DNA from: Alcanivorax sp. S71-1-4
GTDB lineage: Bacteria > Pseudomonadota > Gammaproteobacteria > Pseudomonadales > Alcanivoracaceae
DNA length: 64,000 bases
Assembly: GCF_009846755.1 (NCBI RefSeq)
Contig: NZ_AQOR01000020.1
Coordinates: 1-64,000, forward strand
Direction of reading: 5' to 3'
Made by a program: the position numbers and the translations under genes. A model generated the notes under the pieces. It did not search any database, had not been told where the DNA came from, and saw only the letters and a program-made list of their open reading frames with translations. Position 1 is the stretch's first letter, and each line of letters begins with the position of its first letter. Of this stretch, positions 50,848 through 59,133 are shown in pieces.

Positions 50848-51639
50848 TCAGAAGGCGGAAACACCGCCGTCGACGGCCACCGCCTGGCCGGTCATGAAGG
50901 TGTTGGCCGGTGACAGCAGCATCAGCATCACGGCCACGATTTCTTCCGGCTGGCCCAGGCGTTTCATCGGCGAGCCGGCGGCCATCATGGCCTGTACGGC
51001 CGCCGGGTCGGCGCCGCTGAGGTCACCGTCGTCCACCATCGGGGTATGGGTGTAATAGGGACAGATGGCGTTGATGCGCAGCCCGTGCCGTGCCTGTTCC
51101 ACGGCGGCGGTCCGGGTCAGGCCGATCACGGCATGCTTGGCGGCGGCGTAGGCACCGATCTTGGGTGCGCCGCCCAGGCCCGCCATGGAACTGACGTTCA
51201 GGATGGCCCCGCCGCCCTGCGCCCGGATGGCCGGAATCTGATACTTCATGCCGAACATCACACCCTTGACGTTGACCGCGAACTGGCGGTCCAGCGTAGC
51301 CTCGTCCAGTTGTTCGAATGGCAGGAAGGAATGGGCGATGCCGGCATTGTTGACGGCCATGTCCAGCCCGCCGAACTGCTCGACGGCGGCATCCACCAGC
51401 GCACGGCATGCCGCTTCGCTGGACACGTCACCGGGCAGTGCGACCACGCGGGCACCCTGCGCCTGCAAGGTGTCGGCCAGTGCCTGCAGCGGGCCACGCT
51501 GGATGTCGCCCAGCGCCAGCGATGCACCGCGCTCGGCGAGTGCCTGCGCCAGCAGCGCACCGAAGCCACTGCCGGCGCCGGTGATCAGCACCCGGCGGCC
51601 GCTGAAGTCCAGCAGCGGGTCACGCACTGTGCCGGCCAT
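50848..51639 (-). CDS. SDR-family oxidoreductase
   Basis: A 263-residue short-chain dehydrogenase with the NAD(P) motif VLITGAGSGFGALLAQALAE, NNAG in DMAVNNAGIAHSFLP, and the catalytic Ser/Tyr/Lys in ILNVSSMAGLGGAPKIGAYA plus AAKH. The ATG at 51639 shares one base with the stop of the preceding SDR, so the two are translationally coupled. It is the last gene of a five-gene operon with a phosphotransferase and acyl-CoA dehydrogenase. A role as a hydroxyacyl-CoA or oxoacyl-CoA dehydrogenase in that pathway is likely but not proven. An Asp in LALGDIQRG after the second strand favours NAD over NADP. Confidence 0.87.
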   Translation of the reverse strand: MAGTVRDPLLDFSGRRVLITGAGSGFGALLAQALAERGASLALGDIQRGPLQALADTLQAQGARVVALPGDVSSEAACRALVDAAVEQFGGLDMAVNNAGIAHSFLPFEQLDEATLDRQFAVNVKGVMFGMKYQIPAIRAQGGGAILNVSSMAGLGGAPKIGAYAAAKHAVIGLTRTAAVEQARHGLRINAICPYYTHTPMVDDGDLSGADPAAVQAMMAAGSPMKRLGQPEEIVAVMLMLLSPANTFMTGQAVAVDGGVSAF

Positions 51640-52403
51640 CAAAGCGTAAAGCCGCCATCAACGACCACACACTCGCCGGTGACGTAGCTGGCCGCATCGG
51701 ACACCAGGTACAGCACGGTGCCGGCCATTTCATCCGGCTCGGCATGGCGGCGCATCGGAATCTGTGCGATGGCGCTTTTGTAGATGCTTTCCTGCTGGAA
51801 CAGCGCGCCGGCAAATTTGGTCTTGGTCAGGCCTGGCAGCAAGGCATTGACGCGAATATTGAACGGCGCGCATTCCTGCGCGAACGCCTTGGTCATGCTG
51901 ATCACGGCAGCTTTGGAAATCGAATAGATACCCTGCGCCATGCCCGGCCGGATGCCGTTCACCGACGCGGTGTTGACGATGCTGCCGCCGCCGTTGTCGC
52001 GCATCAGCTTTGCGCCTTCCACACTCATGTAGAAATAACCGCGCAGGTTCACGTCCACGGTCTTGTTGAAGGCGTCGACAGGCGTGTCGAGGATGTGGCC
52101 GAAATACGGGTTGGCTGCCGCATTGTTGATCAGGATATCCAGCTTGCCGTGGGCCGCGCGGATATATTCGAACACCGCCGTGATCTGGCTCATCTCGCCG
52201 ATATGGCAGGCGAAAGGTTCGGCACTCCCACCCTGGGCCTTGATGTCGTCGGCCACGGTACGGCAATCGTCCAGCTTGCGGCTGGAGACAATCACGTGTG
52301 CGCCCTGCTCTGCCAGCAGGCGGGCGATGGCTTCACCGATACCCCGGCTGGCGCCGGTGACCAGCGCGACACGGCCGGTCAGGTCAAACAGTTTTGTACT
52401 CAT
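51639..52403 (-). CDS. SDR-family oxidoreductase
   Basis: A 254-residue classical SDR: VALVTGASRGIGEAIARLLA for cofactor binding, DILINNAAANPYFGHI, and the Ser/Tyr/Lys set in SIVNTASVNGIRPGMAQGIY plus SISK. Arg in VIVSSRKLDDC after strand two suggests NADP(H). It is encoded between the APH-type kinase and a second SDR. By analogy with LvaD in levulinate catabolism it may reduce a 4-oxoacyl-CoA to the 4-hydroxyacyl-CoA, but the assignment rests on gene context only. Confidence 0.87.
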   Translation of the reverse strand: MSTKLFDLTGRVALVTGASRGIGEAIARLLAEQGAHVIVSSRKLDDCRTVADDIKAQGGSAEPFACHIGEMSQITAVFEYIRAAHGKLDILINNAAANPYFGHILDTPVDAFNKTVDVNLRGYFYMSVEGAKLMRDNGGGSIVNTASVNGIRPGMAQGIYSISKAAVISMTKAFAQECAPFNIRVNALLPGLTKTKFAGALFQQESIYKSAIAQIPMRRHAEPDEMAGTVLYLVSDAASYVTGECVVVDGGFTL

Positions 52404-52429
52404 GCTTTTCTCCTGTCAGGCAGCCTGTG

Positions 52430-53461
52430 TCAGGCACCCTGGGTGATAATCTGCATGGCCGCCATGGCCAGCGGTTCGACCACGCTGCCGGCCCATGCGG
52501 CCTGTTTGCTGGAGGCATTGCCCTCCTGAGCCCGCTTGGCCACGCCCTGGGCGATGGCGGCAAGGCGGAAGAAACTGAACGCGAGATAGAATTCCCAGTG
52601 GTCGATGCCGCTGATGCCACGACGTTTGCAATAGGCAGCGACATATTCCCGTTCGGTGGGAATACCCAGCGCACCGCGATCCTTGCCGGCCAGGCCGGAC
52701 AGGGTGCCACCGGAAGCGGGCATGCGCAGTTGCATGCATTGATAGGCCAGGTCTGCCAGCGGATGGCCCAGCGTGGACAGCTCCCAGTCGAGTACGGCGA
52801 TGACCTTTGGTGCGTCGGGCGCCCACATCATGTTGTCCAGGCGGAAGTCACCATGCACCAGTGACACCTGGCCATCGTCTGCCGGCTGATTTTTTTCCAG
52901 CCAGTCGATCAGTTGCTCCATCGCCTCGATGCGGCGCAGTTCCGAGGCGCGATACTGTTTGCTCCAGCGGCCGATCTGACGCTCGAAATAACTGCCCGGT
53001 TTGCCGTAGTCTGCCAGGCCAACGGCGTCGACATTGACACTGTGCAGTGCTGCCAGCACGCGGTTCATTTCATCGTACATGGCCGTGCGCTGGGCGTTGT
53101 CCACTTCCGGAATCGCGGCATCCCAGAAGATCCGGCCCTGGCAGAATTCCATCACGTAGAACATCGAGCCGATGACGTCGCGGTCTTCGCAAAGATGCAT
53201 GACGTTCGGCACCGGCACGTCGGTGTCACGCAGCGCGTGCATGACACGGAACTCGCGGTCCACCGCGTGCGCCGACGGCAGCAGCTTGCCCGGCGGTTGG
53301 CGGCGCAGGACATACTGGCCAGACGCCGCGTCCAGGCGGAAGGTGGGGTTGGACTGGCCGCCATCGAATTTCGTCGCCGTCAGCGGGCCGGCAAAACCGG
53401 GTATCTGTGCGGCCAGATAACCGGCCAGTTTTTCAGTATCCAGGCTGTCCACCTGTGACAT
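52430..53461 (-). CDS. APH-type phosphotransferase (LvaA / ACAD11-kinase-like)
   Basis: A 343-residue kinase-fold protein from the ATG at 53461, which is better spaced from AGAGGG than the ATG at 53467. It has the ATP site TKFDGGQSNPTFRL, ExPPGxLLPSAHAV-type loop RRQPPGKLLPSAHAVDREF, catalytic loop SLVHGDFRLDNMMW with Asp and Asn, and the metal Asp in AVLDWELSTLGHP. It looks like the kinase half of human ACAD10/11 and LvaA of Pseudomonas putida, which phosphorylate the 4-hydroxyl of 4-hydroxyacyl-CoA. It does not look like an antibiotic-modifying APH. The acyl-CoA dehydrogenase gene 25 bp upstream matches the other ACAD11 half. Confidence 0.85.
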   Translation of the reverse strand: MSQVDSLDTEKLAGYLAAQIPGFAGPLTATKFDGGQSNPTFRLDAASGQYVLRRQPPGKLLPSAHAVDREFRVMHALRDTDVPVPNVMHLCEDRDVIGSMFYVMEFCQGRIFWDAAIPEVDNAQRTAMYDEMNRVLAALHSVNVDAVGLADYGKPGSYFERQIGRWSKQYRASELRRIEAMEQLIDWLEKNQPADDGQVSLVHGDFRLDNMMWAPDAPKVIAVLDWELSTLGHPLADLAYQCMQLRMPASGGTLSGLAGKDRGALGIPTEREYVAAYCKRRGISGIDHWEFYLAFSFFRLAAIAQGVAKRAQEGNASSKQAAWAGSVVEPLAMAAMQIITQGA

Positions 53462-53486
53462 GAGCATCCCTCTTTGTTGTTGTCTG

Positions 53487-54695
53487 TCAGCCGAACTGTG
53501 CCGCCAGGTTGCGCCCCAGTTGCATCATGTGCACCTGATCCGGGCCATCCGCCAGCCGCAGTGTGCGGGCATAGGCAAAGAAATGTGCCAGCGGCGTATC
53601 CTGGCTCAGCCCGGCGGCGCCGTGAATCTGCATGGCTCGGTCGATCACGTTCAGCGCCATGTTCGGGGCCACGATCTTGATCATGGCAATCATGTCGCGC
53701 GCGTCCTTGTTGCCGACGCGGTCCATCATGTCCGCCGCTTTCAGGGTCATCAGCCGCGCCTGTTCAATCTCGCAGTATGAGCGGGCGATGTCCTCCCGCA
53801 CGGAGCCCTGTTTTATCAGGGGCTGGCCGAACGCCACACGCCGGTTGGCCCGCTCGCACATCAGTTCGAATGCCCGCTGTGCCGCGCCAATGAGCCGCAT
53901 GCAGTGATGGATGCGGCCCGGTCCAAGCCGGCCCTGAGCGATCTCGAAGCCGCGACCCTCACCGAGAATAATGTTCTCCACCGGCACGCGCACGTTTTCG
54001 AACAACACTTCGGCATGACCTTCGGGCGCATCGTTATAGCCGAACACCGTCATGGCACGCTTCACCGTCACCCCCGGCGTGTTCACCGGCACCAGCACCT
54101 GTGACTGCTGCTGGTAGCGGTTCGGGTTGTCCGGGTCGGTTTTGCCCATCACGATCATGATCTCGCAGCTCTTGCGCATGGCGCCGCTGATGTAGAACTT
54201 GCGGCCATTGATCACATACTCATCACCGTCGCGGCGGATCGAGGTCTCGATATTGGTGGCGTCGGACGATGCCACCTCCGGCTCGGTCATCGCGAAGGCA
54301 GAGCGGATACGGCCTGCCAGCAAGGGTTCCAGCCAGCGCTGCCGTTGCTCGGCACTGCCGTATTTGGCCAGCACTTCCATATTGCCGGTGTCCGGCGCGG
54401 CGCAGTTGAACACTTCGGAGGCCATCACGCTGCGGCCCATCTCCTCCGCCAGCGGCGCGTACTCCAGGTTAGTCAGGCCGGCGCTGTAGTCACCATGCTC
54501 CTGCGGCAGGAACAGGTTCCACAGGCCCGCCTCGCGTGCCTGCTGCTTGAGGGTTTCCATGATGGGGGGCGTTTCCCAGGGGTTGGCCGCCAGCTGTTCA
54601 GCGTAGGCGGCTTCCCGGGGCAGCACCTGTTGCTGCATGAAGTCGCGCACCTGGGCACGCAGCGTTTCGACGTTGTCGCTGAAGCGGAAGTCCAT
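53487..54695 (-). CDS. Acyl-CoA dehydrogenase-like protein of the ACAD11/LvaC type
   Basis: A 402-residue protein from the ATG at 54695 (AGAGGG upstream). FAD-binding residues are in [20 protein letters not shown] and the C-terminal half has IQxHGAAGLS-type [20 protein letters not shown]. Where usual enzymes have YEGT with the catalytic Glu, this has [15 protein letters not shown], an Asp-Gly-Pro instead. That substitution fits the ACAD10/11 and LvaC group, where the flavoprotein removes phosphate from a 4-phosphoacyl-CoA and helps shift the hydroxyl to C3. The kinase gene follows 25 bp downstream. A straight acyl-CoA oxidation role is less likely but cannot be excluded. Confidence 0.85.
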   Translation of the reverse strand: MDFRFSDNVETLRAQVRDFMQQQVLPREAAYAEQLAANPWETPPIMETLKQQAREAGLWNLFLPQEHGDYSAGLTNLEYAPLAEEMGRSVMASEVFNCAAPDTGNMEVLAKYGSAEQRQRWLEPLLAGRIRSAFAMTEPEVASSDATNIETSIRRDGDEYVINGRKFYISGAMRKSCEIMIVMGKTDPDNPNRYQQQSQVLVPVNTPGVTVKRAMTVFGYNDAPEGHAEVLFENVRVPVENIILGEGRGFEIAQGRLGPGRIHHCMRLIGAAQRAFELMCERANRRVAFGQPLIKQGSVREDIARSYCEIEQARLMTLKAADMMDRVGNKDARDMIAMIKIVAPNMALNVIDRAMQIHGAAGLSQDTPLAHFFAYARTLRLADGPDQVHMMQLGRNLAAQFG

Positions 54696-54706
54696 ATGCA
54701 TTCCCT

Positions 54707-55384
54707 CTAACTGAAGGTGATAGCGCCGGGCCGGTCGGGCCGGTCCAGATGGGGCACCTGATTGAAAGCGGCCAGCCGCAGGGCCCTGTCATTGAAAAAA
54801 CCCTGGGTGATACCGGCATTGCGCGTCTGCAGATTCAGCTCGACCACCGTCTCGTCTGCGGTATCCAGGATGTGTTTCATCGCCATGGCGATGGCGCCCC
54901 CGGACGTCACGATCAGCACGCGTTGCTGGCCGGCATACTGCTGTTGCAGATAGCGCAGCGTTGCCGCCACACGGTCGGAAAATTGTTGCCAGGTTTCCGG
55001 CAGCTCGCCGGTCAGCACCTGTTCCCGCCAGTGCCGCATGGCGATCTTCAGCAACCGGTAAAAGGCAGAACGTGGCGCGCCTTCAATCGGGCGCGTGTCC
55101 GGAAACTGGCTCAGGCAGGCGCCCACCACCGCGTGGAAATCGAATTCATCCAGACCGGGCTGCACATCCGCCGCCAGGCTCATGCCCATGCCCCGGCAGA
55201 TACCCTCGGCGGTTTCCCGGTGCCGCACCAGCGCACCGGTCATCAGGGTGTCGAAAGTGATATCGCGCTCGGCGAAGTATTCACCCAGCCATTCGGCCTG
55301 CTGGTGCCCCAGCGGGGAAAGTTGATCGTAGTTGGCGGCGCCAAAGGACGCCTGTCCGTGACGGACCAGATAGAACTCGGCCAT
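54707..55384 (-). CDS. Histidine phosphatase family protein
   Basis: A 225-residue phosphoglycerate-mutase-like phosphatase from the ATG at 55384 (AAGGAG upstream). The catalytic motif is at the N-terminus ([20 protein letters not shown]), the second Arg is in [14 protein letters not shown], and the second His is replaced by Ser-Gly-Gly in [16 protein letters not shown]. Family members commonly have a His there (SHGG), so this protein may have weak or altered activity. It is the first gene of the five-gene operon, 11 bp before the acyl-CoA dehydrogenase. In a kinase-based pathway a phosphatase could recycle or repair phosphorylated intermediates; this is inference. Confidence 0.85.
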   Translation of the reverse strand: MAEFYLVRHGQASFGAANYDQLSPLGHQQAEWLGEYFAERDITFDTLMTGALVRHRETAEGICRGMGMSLAADVQPGLDEFDFHAVVGACLSQFPDTRPIEGAPRSAFYRLLKIAMRHWREQVLTGELPETWQQFSDRVAATLRYLQQQYAGQQRVLIVTSGGAIAMAMKHILDTADETVVELNLQTRNAGITQGFFNDRALRLAAFNQVPHLDRPDRPGAITFS

Positions 55385-55598
55385 GCCGTTGCTGCTCCTT
55401 ACCGGCCGGGCCGCCGGGATGGTTGACTGCCGGAAACAGACTAGACAATGCCCCACCATAAATGAAATTGATATTCTGCATCCTGCTTCATTCAGTTCAT
55501 GCATGGCTGTTCGCGCACAATGACCTCGTGGGTCGTTGCCGCCACGCCGCCTGCGCAGGATAGTCGGGCCTCTCTTCCCCCCTTCCCTGGAGCCTGTC

Positions 55599-56444
55599 GT
55601 GCCGCAAGCCGTTGAAACCCTTGCCGTCCCGTTTCGCAATCCGTTCCATTGTCCGGTGCAGGTCTACCCTGGCGAGCGCCACGCACGGCCCCTGCTGGTA
55701 CTGCCGGCCATGGGCGTGGCCGCCCGCCACTACCGGGCATTCGCCACCCAACTGCAACAGCAGGGCCTGAATGTGCTGGTGCCGGAATGGCCCGGCCAGG
55801 CCAGCAGCCACCCGCGCCCGGACCGCCGCCACGACTATGGCTACCGCGCGCTGCTGACCGAGTATCTCCCTGCCCTGCTACGACTGATCACCGCCCGCTT
55901 TCCCGACAGCGGCAAAGCCGTGCTGGTGGGGCACAGTCTGGGCGGCCAGCTCGGCACCCTGTATCTGGCACACCGCGCCACGGCCGCCGGCGCAGCGCTG
56001 CCGGACGCAGACCTGTTCGGCGTCGCCTGCGGCAATATCCACTACCGCCACTGGCAGGGTCGCCAGCGGCTGTTCACTCCCATGGCCGCTCTGGGCTTCA
56101 ACCTGATCGCCCTGTTGCTGGGCTACCTGCCGGGGCACCGGATCGGTTTTGGCGGGCATGAACCGCCGCAACTGATCCGCGACTGGGGCCGCGTGGCCTG
56201 GCGCGGCAACTTCCGTCATATCGGGCTGCCCCTGGCCGAATCCGTGCGCGGCGCACGTGCCAGCTACCTGGGTTTCCAGGGCGACCACTATGCCCCGCCC
56301 GCGTCCACACGCGCCCTGGCGGACCAGCTTGGCCCACATATCCCGATGCGTCACCTCCCCGCCATCGGCAACCCGCACAGTGGCTGGCTGAAAGCGCCCG
56401 AGCCGGTGGTCACGGCGCTGAGTGACTGGCTGGGGGCTTGCTGA
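55599..56444 (+). CDS. Alpha/beta hydrolase
   Basis: About 281 residues from a GTG at 55599, which has CTGGAG 6 bases upstream; an ATG at 55536 would add 21 doubtful residues. The nucleophile elbow is AVLVGHSLGGQLGTLYLAHR (GHSLG), with the oxyanion loop in LLVLPAMGVAARHYRAFATQ and the probable catalytic His near the end (IGNPHSGWLKAP). The substrate is not known; the fold suits esters or acyl-CoAs. It is divergent from the histidine phosphatase operon, with a promoter region of about 210 bp, and is followed closely by the BrnT/BrnA operator. Confidence 0.82.
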   Translation: MPQAVETLAVPFRNPFHCPVQVYPGERHARPLLVLPAMGVAARHYRAFATQLQQQGLNVLVPEWPGQASSHPRPDRRHDYGYRALLTEYLPALLRLITARFPDSGKAVLVGHSLGGQLGTLYLAHRATAAGAALPDADLFGVACGNIHYRHWQGRQRLFTPMAALGFNLIALLLGYLPGHRIGFGGHEPPQLIRDWGRVAWRGNFRHIGLPLAESVRGARASYLGFQGDHYAPPASTRALADQLGPHIPMRHLPAIGNPHSGWLKAPEPVVTALSDWLGAC

Positions 56445-56452
56445 CCGCTCCC

Positions 56453-56477
56453 TAATGGTATATTTTCCATACCATTA
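56453..56477. promoter_or_regulatory. Operator palindrome overlapping the brnT start codon
   Basis: TAATGGTAT-n7-ATACCATTA is a perfect 9-bp inverted repeat. It contains a TATATT -10 box at 56459 and its last base is the A of the brnT ATG. BrnA-type antitoxins repress their own operon, so this is the likely site. Confidence 0.75.
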
Positions 56478-56752
56478 TGATGATCCGGTTCGAATACGAT
56501 GACACCAAGAGCCGCGCCAACCGGCTCAAGCACGGCATTGATTTTGTCCAGGCCCGGCAACTCTGGGACGATCCCGACCTGCTTGAAATACCGGCCCGGC
56601 CCCTGGATGAGCCACGCTTTCTGGTGATAGGTCGTATCGGGGAGAAACACTGGTCTGCTGTGATTACCTATCGCCAGCATCGCACCCGCATCATTTCCGT
56701 CCGCCGCGCACGCCCCGAGGAGGTAGCCCTGTATGAAAGCGAAGGATTTTGA
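56477..56752 (+). CDS. brnT: BrnT-type toxin
   Basis: A 91-residue BrnT ribonuclease toxin: IRFEYDDTKSRANRLKHGID, FVQARQLWDDPDLL, and the C-terminal RTRIISVRRARPEEVALYES. The conserved Lys, Arg and Glu residues of the RelE-like fold are seen. It cleaves RNA and halts growth until bound by BrnA. Two start codons in a row (56477 and 56480) have no ribosome site. A -10 box lies only 13-18 bases upstream, so the mRNA may be leaderless or nearly so. It overlaps brnA by 20 bp. Confidence 0.9.
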   Translation: MMIRFEYDDTKSRANRLKHGIDFVQARQLWDDPDLLEIPARPLDEPRFLVIGRIGEKHWSAVITYRQHRTRIISVRRARPEEVALYESEGF

Positions 56753-56996
56753 CCGCCGCTTCGACGACGGCGAGGATGTCAGCGCCCACCTCGACCCCCG
56801 TCAGGCACGCCGCGCCAACACAGCGCAGAAAAGGGTGAATGTGGATTTCCCGGTGTGGATGATCGAGGCACTGGATCGCGAAGCCAGCCGTCTCGGCGTC
56901 ACCCGGCAATCGATCATCAAGGTCTGGTTGGCCGAACGGCTGGAACAGGCTTCACAAGGCAGCGCCCGCTACATGATTCACGACAGCGACGATTGA
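56733..56996 (+). CDS. brnA: BrnA-type antitoxin
   Basis: An 87-residue ribbon-helix-helix antitoxin: RVNVDFPVWMIEALDREASR and LGVTRQSIIKVWLAERLEQ. The acidic N-terminus is AKDFDRRFDDGEDVSAHLD. It binds BrnT and represses the operon through the palindrome at 56453. The ATG lies in the end of brnT (20-bp overlap) after GAGGTAG. The last 19 bp overlap, on the opposite strand, the end of the desaturase gene, so the two convergent transcripts can pair. Confidence 0.9.
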   Translation: MKAKDFDRRFDDGEDVSAHLDPRQARRANTAQKRVNVDFPVWMIEALDREASRLGVTRQSIIKVWLAERLEQASQGSARYMIHDSDD

Positions 56997-58006
56997 GGCG
57001 CCTGCCGCGAGGACACCCGCTGCATCACCTGCCAATACCCCGGCGGCTCAGGCACCACCTGCCGCGCTCGCAGCAGGCGGTGCGCTTCGGGCAACCGGAA
57101 CCAGGGCACCGCCGCCATGGCGTGATGCTCGATATGGAAATTCACATGGCACGGCGCCACGAAACTGCGTGCCAGCCAGCCGGCGCGTGTGGTGCGTGTG
57201 TTGCGGAACATGTCTGTGGTGCGCTCTGTCGCAGCGTGTTCCGCCAGCGCACGGACGCGCAGGAAAAACGGATAGGGGCTGAGGTAGGCACCGAGCCAGG
57301 CCAGGTAAAGCCAGGGCATGCCGAGCATCCAGAGCACACCGAACAGGATGCCGTTGGTGATCAAGGTCGGCAGGCTGTTGCGCAGGAAAGCCAGCAGATA
57401 CTGCCCGGCATGCCGGCCATTGCGCGGCAGCCGTTCCACATCGGAGGCCACCGTCCAGCGGATCACACCGGCATTCATCAGCGCCAGGCCGATCAGGTAT
57501 TTCACGCCCGTCAGCCCGGCCAGGTCGCGGGCAAACTTGCGCACCAGTGACATCCGTGTGGTGGGCAGCCCCTGGATCAGCGAGATATCGCTGTCCTCGT
57601 CCGTGCCGGTGCGGGCATGGTGAATGAAATGGTGCGCGCGGTATTTTGCCAGATCCAGCCCGATGGGCCGGGCGCACAGCCAGTCCGTCAGGCCATCATT
57701 GGCCCAGCGGGTCTTGAACAATGTCCGGTGCGTCGCTTCGTGCGTAATGATCGCCAACGCCAGTTGCCGGCCACCGAGCACCGCCACGCCCACCGTCACC
57801 AGCGGCACCGCCAGCAGCAGAGGTTGCCCGACCGCCCAGGCGATCAAGGCAAACGCAGCCGCGATCACCAGCCAGGTGGAGAGGATCAGCCAGGCGCCAC
57901 GCAGATCGGAGCGGGCGGTCAGGTGCCGCACTTCCTCGCGGCTGAAAATATCGGTAATGCGGCGCCGGGTTTCCGGGCTGTGCCGGTATATCTCGTCCTG
58001 GTTCAT
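56978..58006 (-). CDS. Membrane fatty-acid desaturase
   Basis: A 342-residue di-iron membrane desaturase with three His boxes: HEATH (about 89-93), HHFIHH (about 124-129) and HVNFHIEHH (about 287-295), plus four or so membrane helices. The sequence looks like acyl-lipid or acyl-CoA desaturases, or ketocarotenoid/hydroxylase relatives. The HVNFHIEHH box is typical for fatty-acyl desaturases. It inserts double bonds using O2 and electrons from a redoxin. The stop overlaps brnA on the other strand. A PaaX-like regulator gene lies 14 bp upstream on the same strand. Confidence 0.85.
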   Translation of the reverse strand: MNQDEIYRHSPETRRRITDIFSREEVRHLTARSDLRGAWLILSTWLVIAAAFALIAWAVGQPLLLAVPLVTVGVAVLGGRQLALAIITHEATHRTLFKTRWANDGLTDWLCARPIGLDLAKYRAHHFIHHARTGTDEDSDISLIQGLPTTRMSLVRKFARDLAGLTGVKYLIGLALMNAGVIRWTVASDVERLPRNGRHAGQYLLAFLRNSLPTLITNGILFGVLWMLGMPWLYLAWLGAYLSPYPFFLRVRALAEHAATERTTDMFRNTRTTRAGWLARSFVAPCHVNFHIEHHAMAAVPWFRLPEAHRLLRARQVVPEPPGYWQVMQRVSSRQAPQSSLS

Positions 58007-58020
58007 CAGGGTGCTCCCTG

Positions 58021-58851
58021 TCAGTGCCGCAGCGTGCCGCCCGCGTCGGCGGACACCTGCACGGTGGTCTGGTACAAGACCGCCCAGATACGATGCCCGG
58101 CCGCATCGAAACGCAGCAGGCTCTCGATAAAGACACGGCGCGCGGCATGGTCGATCAGTGCTTCCGGCAGCAGCGGGTCAAACACCAGTTGGCGAATGGC
58201 AGCATCCCCGATCAGAAAAGACTCACGAGCAGCCACTTCCGGTTCCAGATCATCACTGCGCGCCAGCCATTGTTCGAGCCGTTCGGTCATGGCGCGGTAC
58301 TGCTTTTCCAGGCGCGCCACCGGCCACAGCTGGCGCGCCTGCTGCACACGGCTGTCATCCAGCTCGTCCAGGCGGCACACCATCGCCTCCGGCTCCAGCC
58401 CCAGGGCGTACAGGCGCTCACGCAGCGCTGGCACGCCGCCGGCCAGATTGTCCGGCCGCACATATATTCCCTTTTCCAGTTCGCGCAATCCGTTCATTTC
58501 CAGGGCACGCTCGCGCTGCCGCAGCACGGCCCTGTCACTGCGCCCCAGAGCGCCGCAATACACGGCCACCCAGCCACCCTGCCAGTCACACAGCCGCTGC
58601 TCCGCCCGGCGCCAGTCATTGATATCCGCCGCCAGGCTGGCTGCGTGCGGGGTCAGGCCGTAAAGGCCACGCCCTTTGGCCTCGATCAGCCCTTCCGAGG
58701 ACAACCGCGCCAGCGTCACCCGCACACTGTTTTCCTTGACGCCGAACAGCGCGCAGGCGTCTACCGCATTGCGCGCGGACAACGGCTCGCCGGCGGCGGC
58801 GGCCAGGAGGTTGAGGATCAGGCGTTTGGGAGTGGGCTTCATGGGCAGCAT
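58021..58851 (-). CDS. PaaX-type transcriptional regulator
   Basis: About 276 residues; start uncertain (ATG 58851 or 58842; a TTG at 58872 is less likely). The N-terminal winged helix is visible: PKRLILNLLAAAAGEPLSAR, ACALFGVKENSVRVTLARLS, then SEGLIEAKGRGLYGLTP. The middle and C-terminal PaaX domains contain WRRAEQRLCDWQGGWVAVYC and WPVARLEKQYRAMTERLEQW. PaaX represses phenylacetate catabolism in response to phenylacetyl-CoA. Here no paa genes are near, and the neighbour is a desaturase gene 14 bp downstream. It may instead bind another acyl-CoA and control lipid desaturation. Confidence 0.82.
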   Translation of the reverse strand: MLPMKPTPKRLILNLLAAAAGEPLSARNAVDACALFGVKENSVRVTLARLSSEGLIEAKGRGLYGLTPHAASLAADINDWRRAEQRLCDWQGGWVAVYCGALGRSDRAVLRQRERALEMNGLRELEKGIYVRPDNLAGGVPALRERLYALGLEPEAMVCRLDELDDSRVQQARQLWPVARLEKQYRAMTERLEQWLARSDDLEPEVAARESFLIGDAAIRQLVFDPLLPEALIDHAARRVFIESLLRFDAAGHRIWAVLYQTTVQVSADAGGTLRH

Positions 58852-59044
58852 CGGCTGGTACGATGCGGCCAATTTATACGCCTCCAGAAAACATTACAAC
58901 CATATCAACATATCGCACAAACAAGTAATAATCGTGGCGGGCAGCCCGCGCCAGGGCACCCTGATCGCGTCAGCGTGACGGCAAAGCCGGTGAATACCGG
59001 CGGTTTCAGGAACGTCGAAAGTTTTTTTTCAGCATGGCAGCGCC

Positions 59045-59075
59045 CACCGCCGGCGTTAAAGAATGGCCGGCGGTG
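59045..59075. terminator. GC hairpin downstream of glyA, possible terminator
   Basis: CACCGCCGGC and GCCGGCGGTG pair perfectly with an 11-base A-rich loop, about 60 bp after the glyA stop. No U-tract. A second hairpin, GCCGGT/ACCGGC, sits at 58984-58999. Apart from these two hairpins the region from the PaaX start to 59133 holds no gene that I can see. Confidence 0.5.
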
Positions 59076-59133
59076 AGTCTGTCGTACGGGTCGCGCAAGC
59101 CTTGATGCCGCAGTCGCCGACACAAGCCAGCTG

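Noticed and set aside
52430..53461. Aminoglycoside-resistance phosphotransferase
   Set aside because: Context and sequence fit the acyl-CoA kinase branch (ACAD10/11, LvaA) and not antibiotic-modifying APH enzymes.
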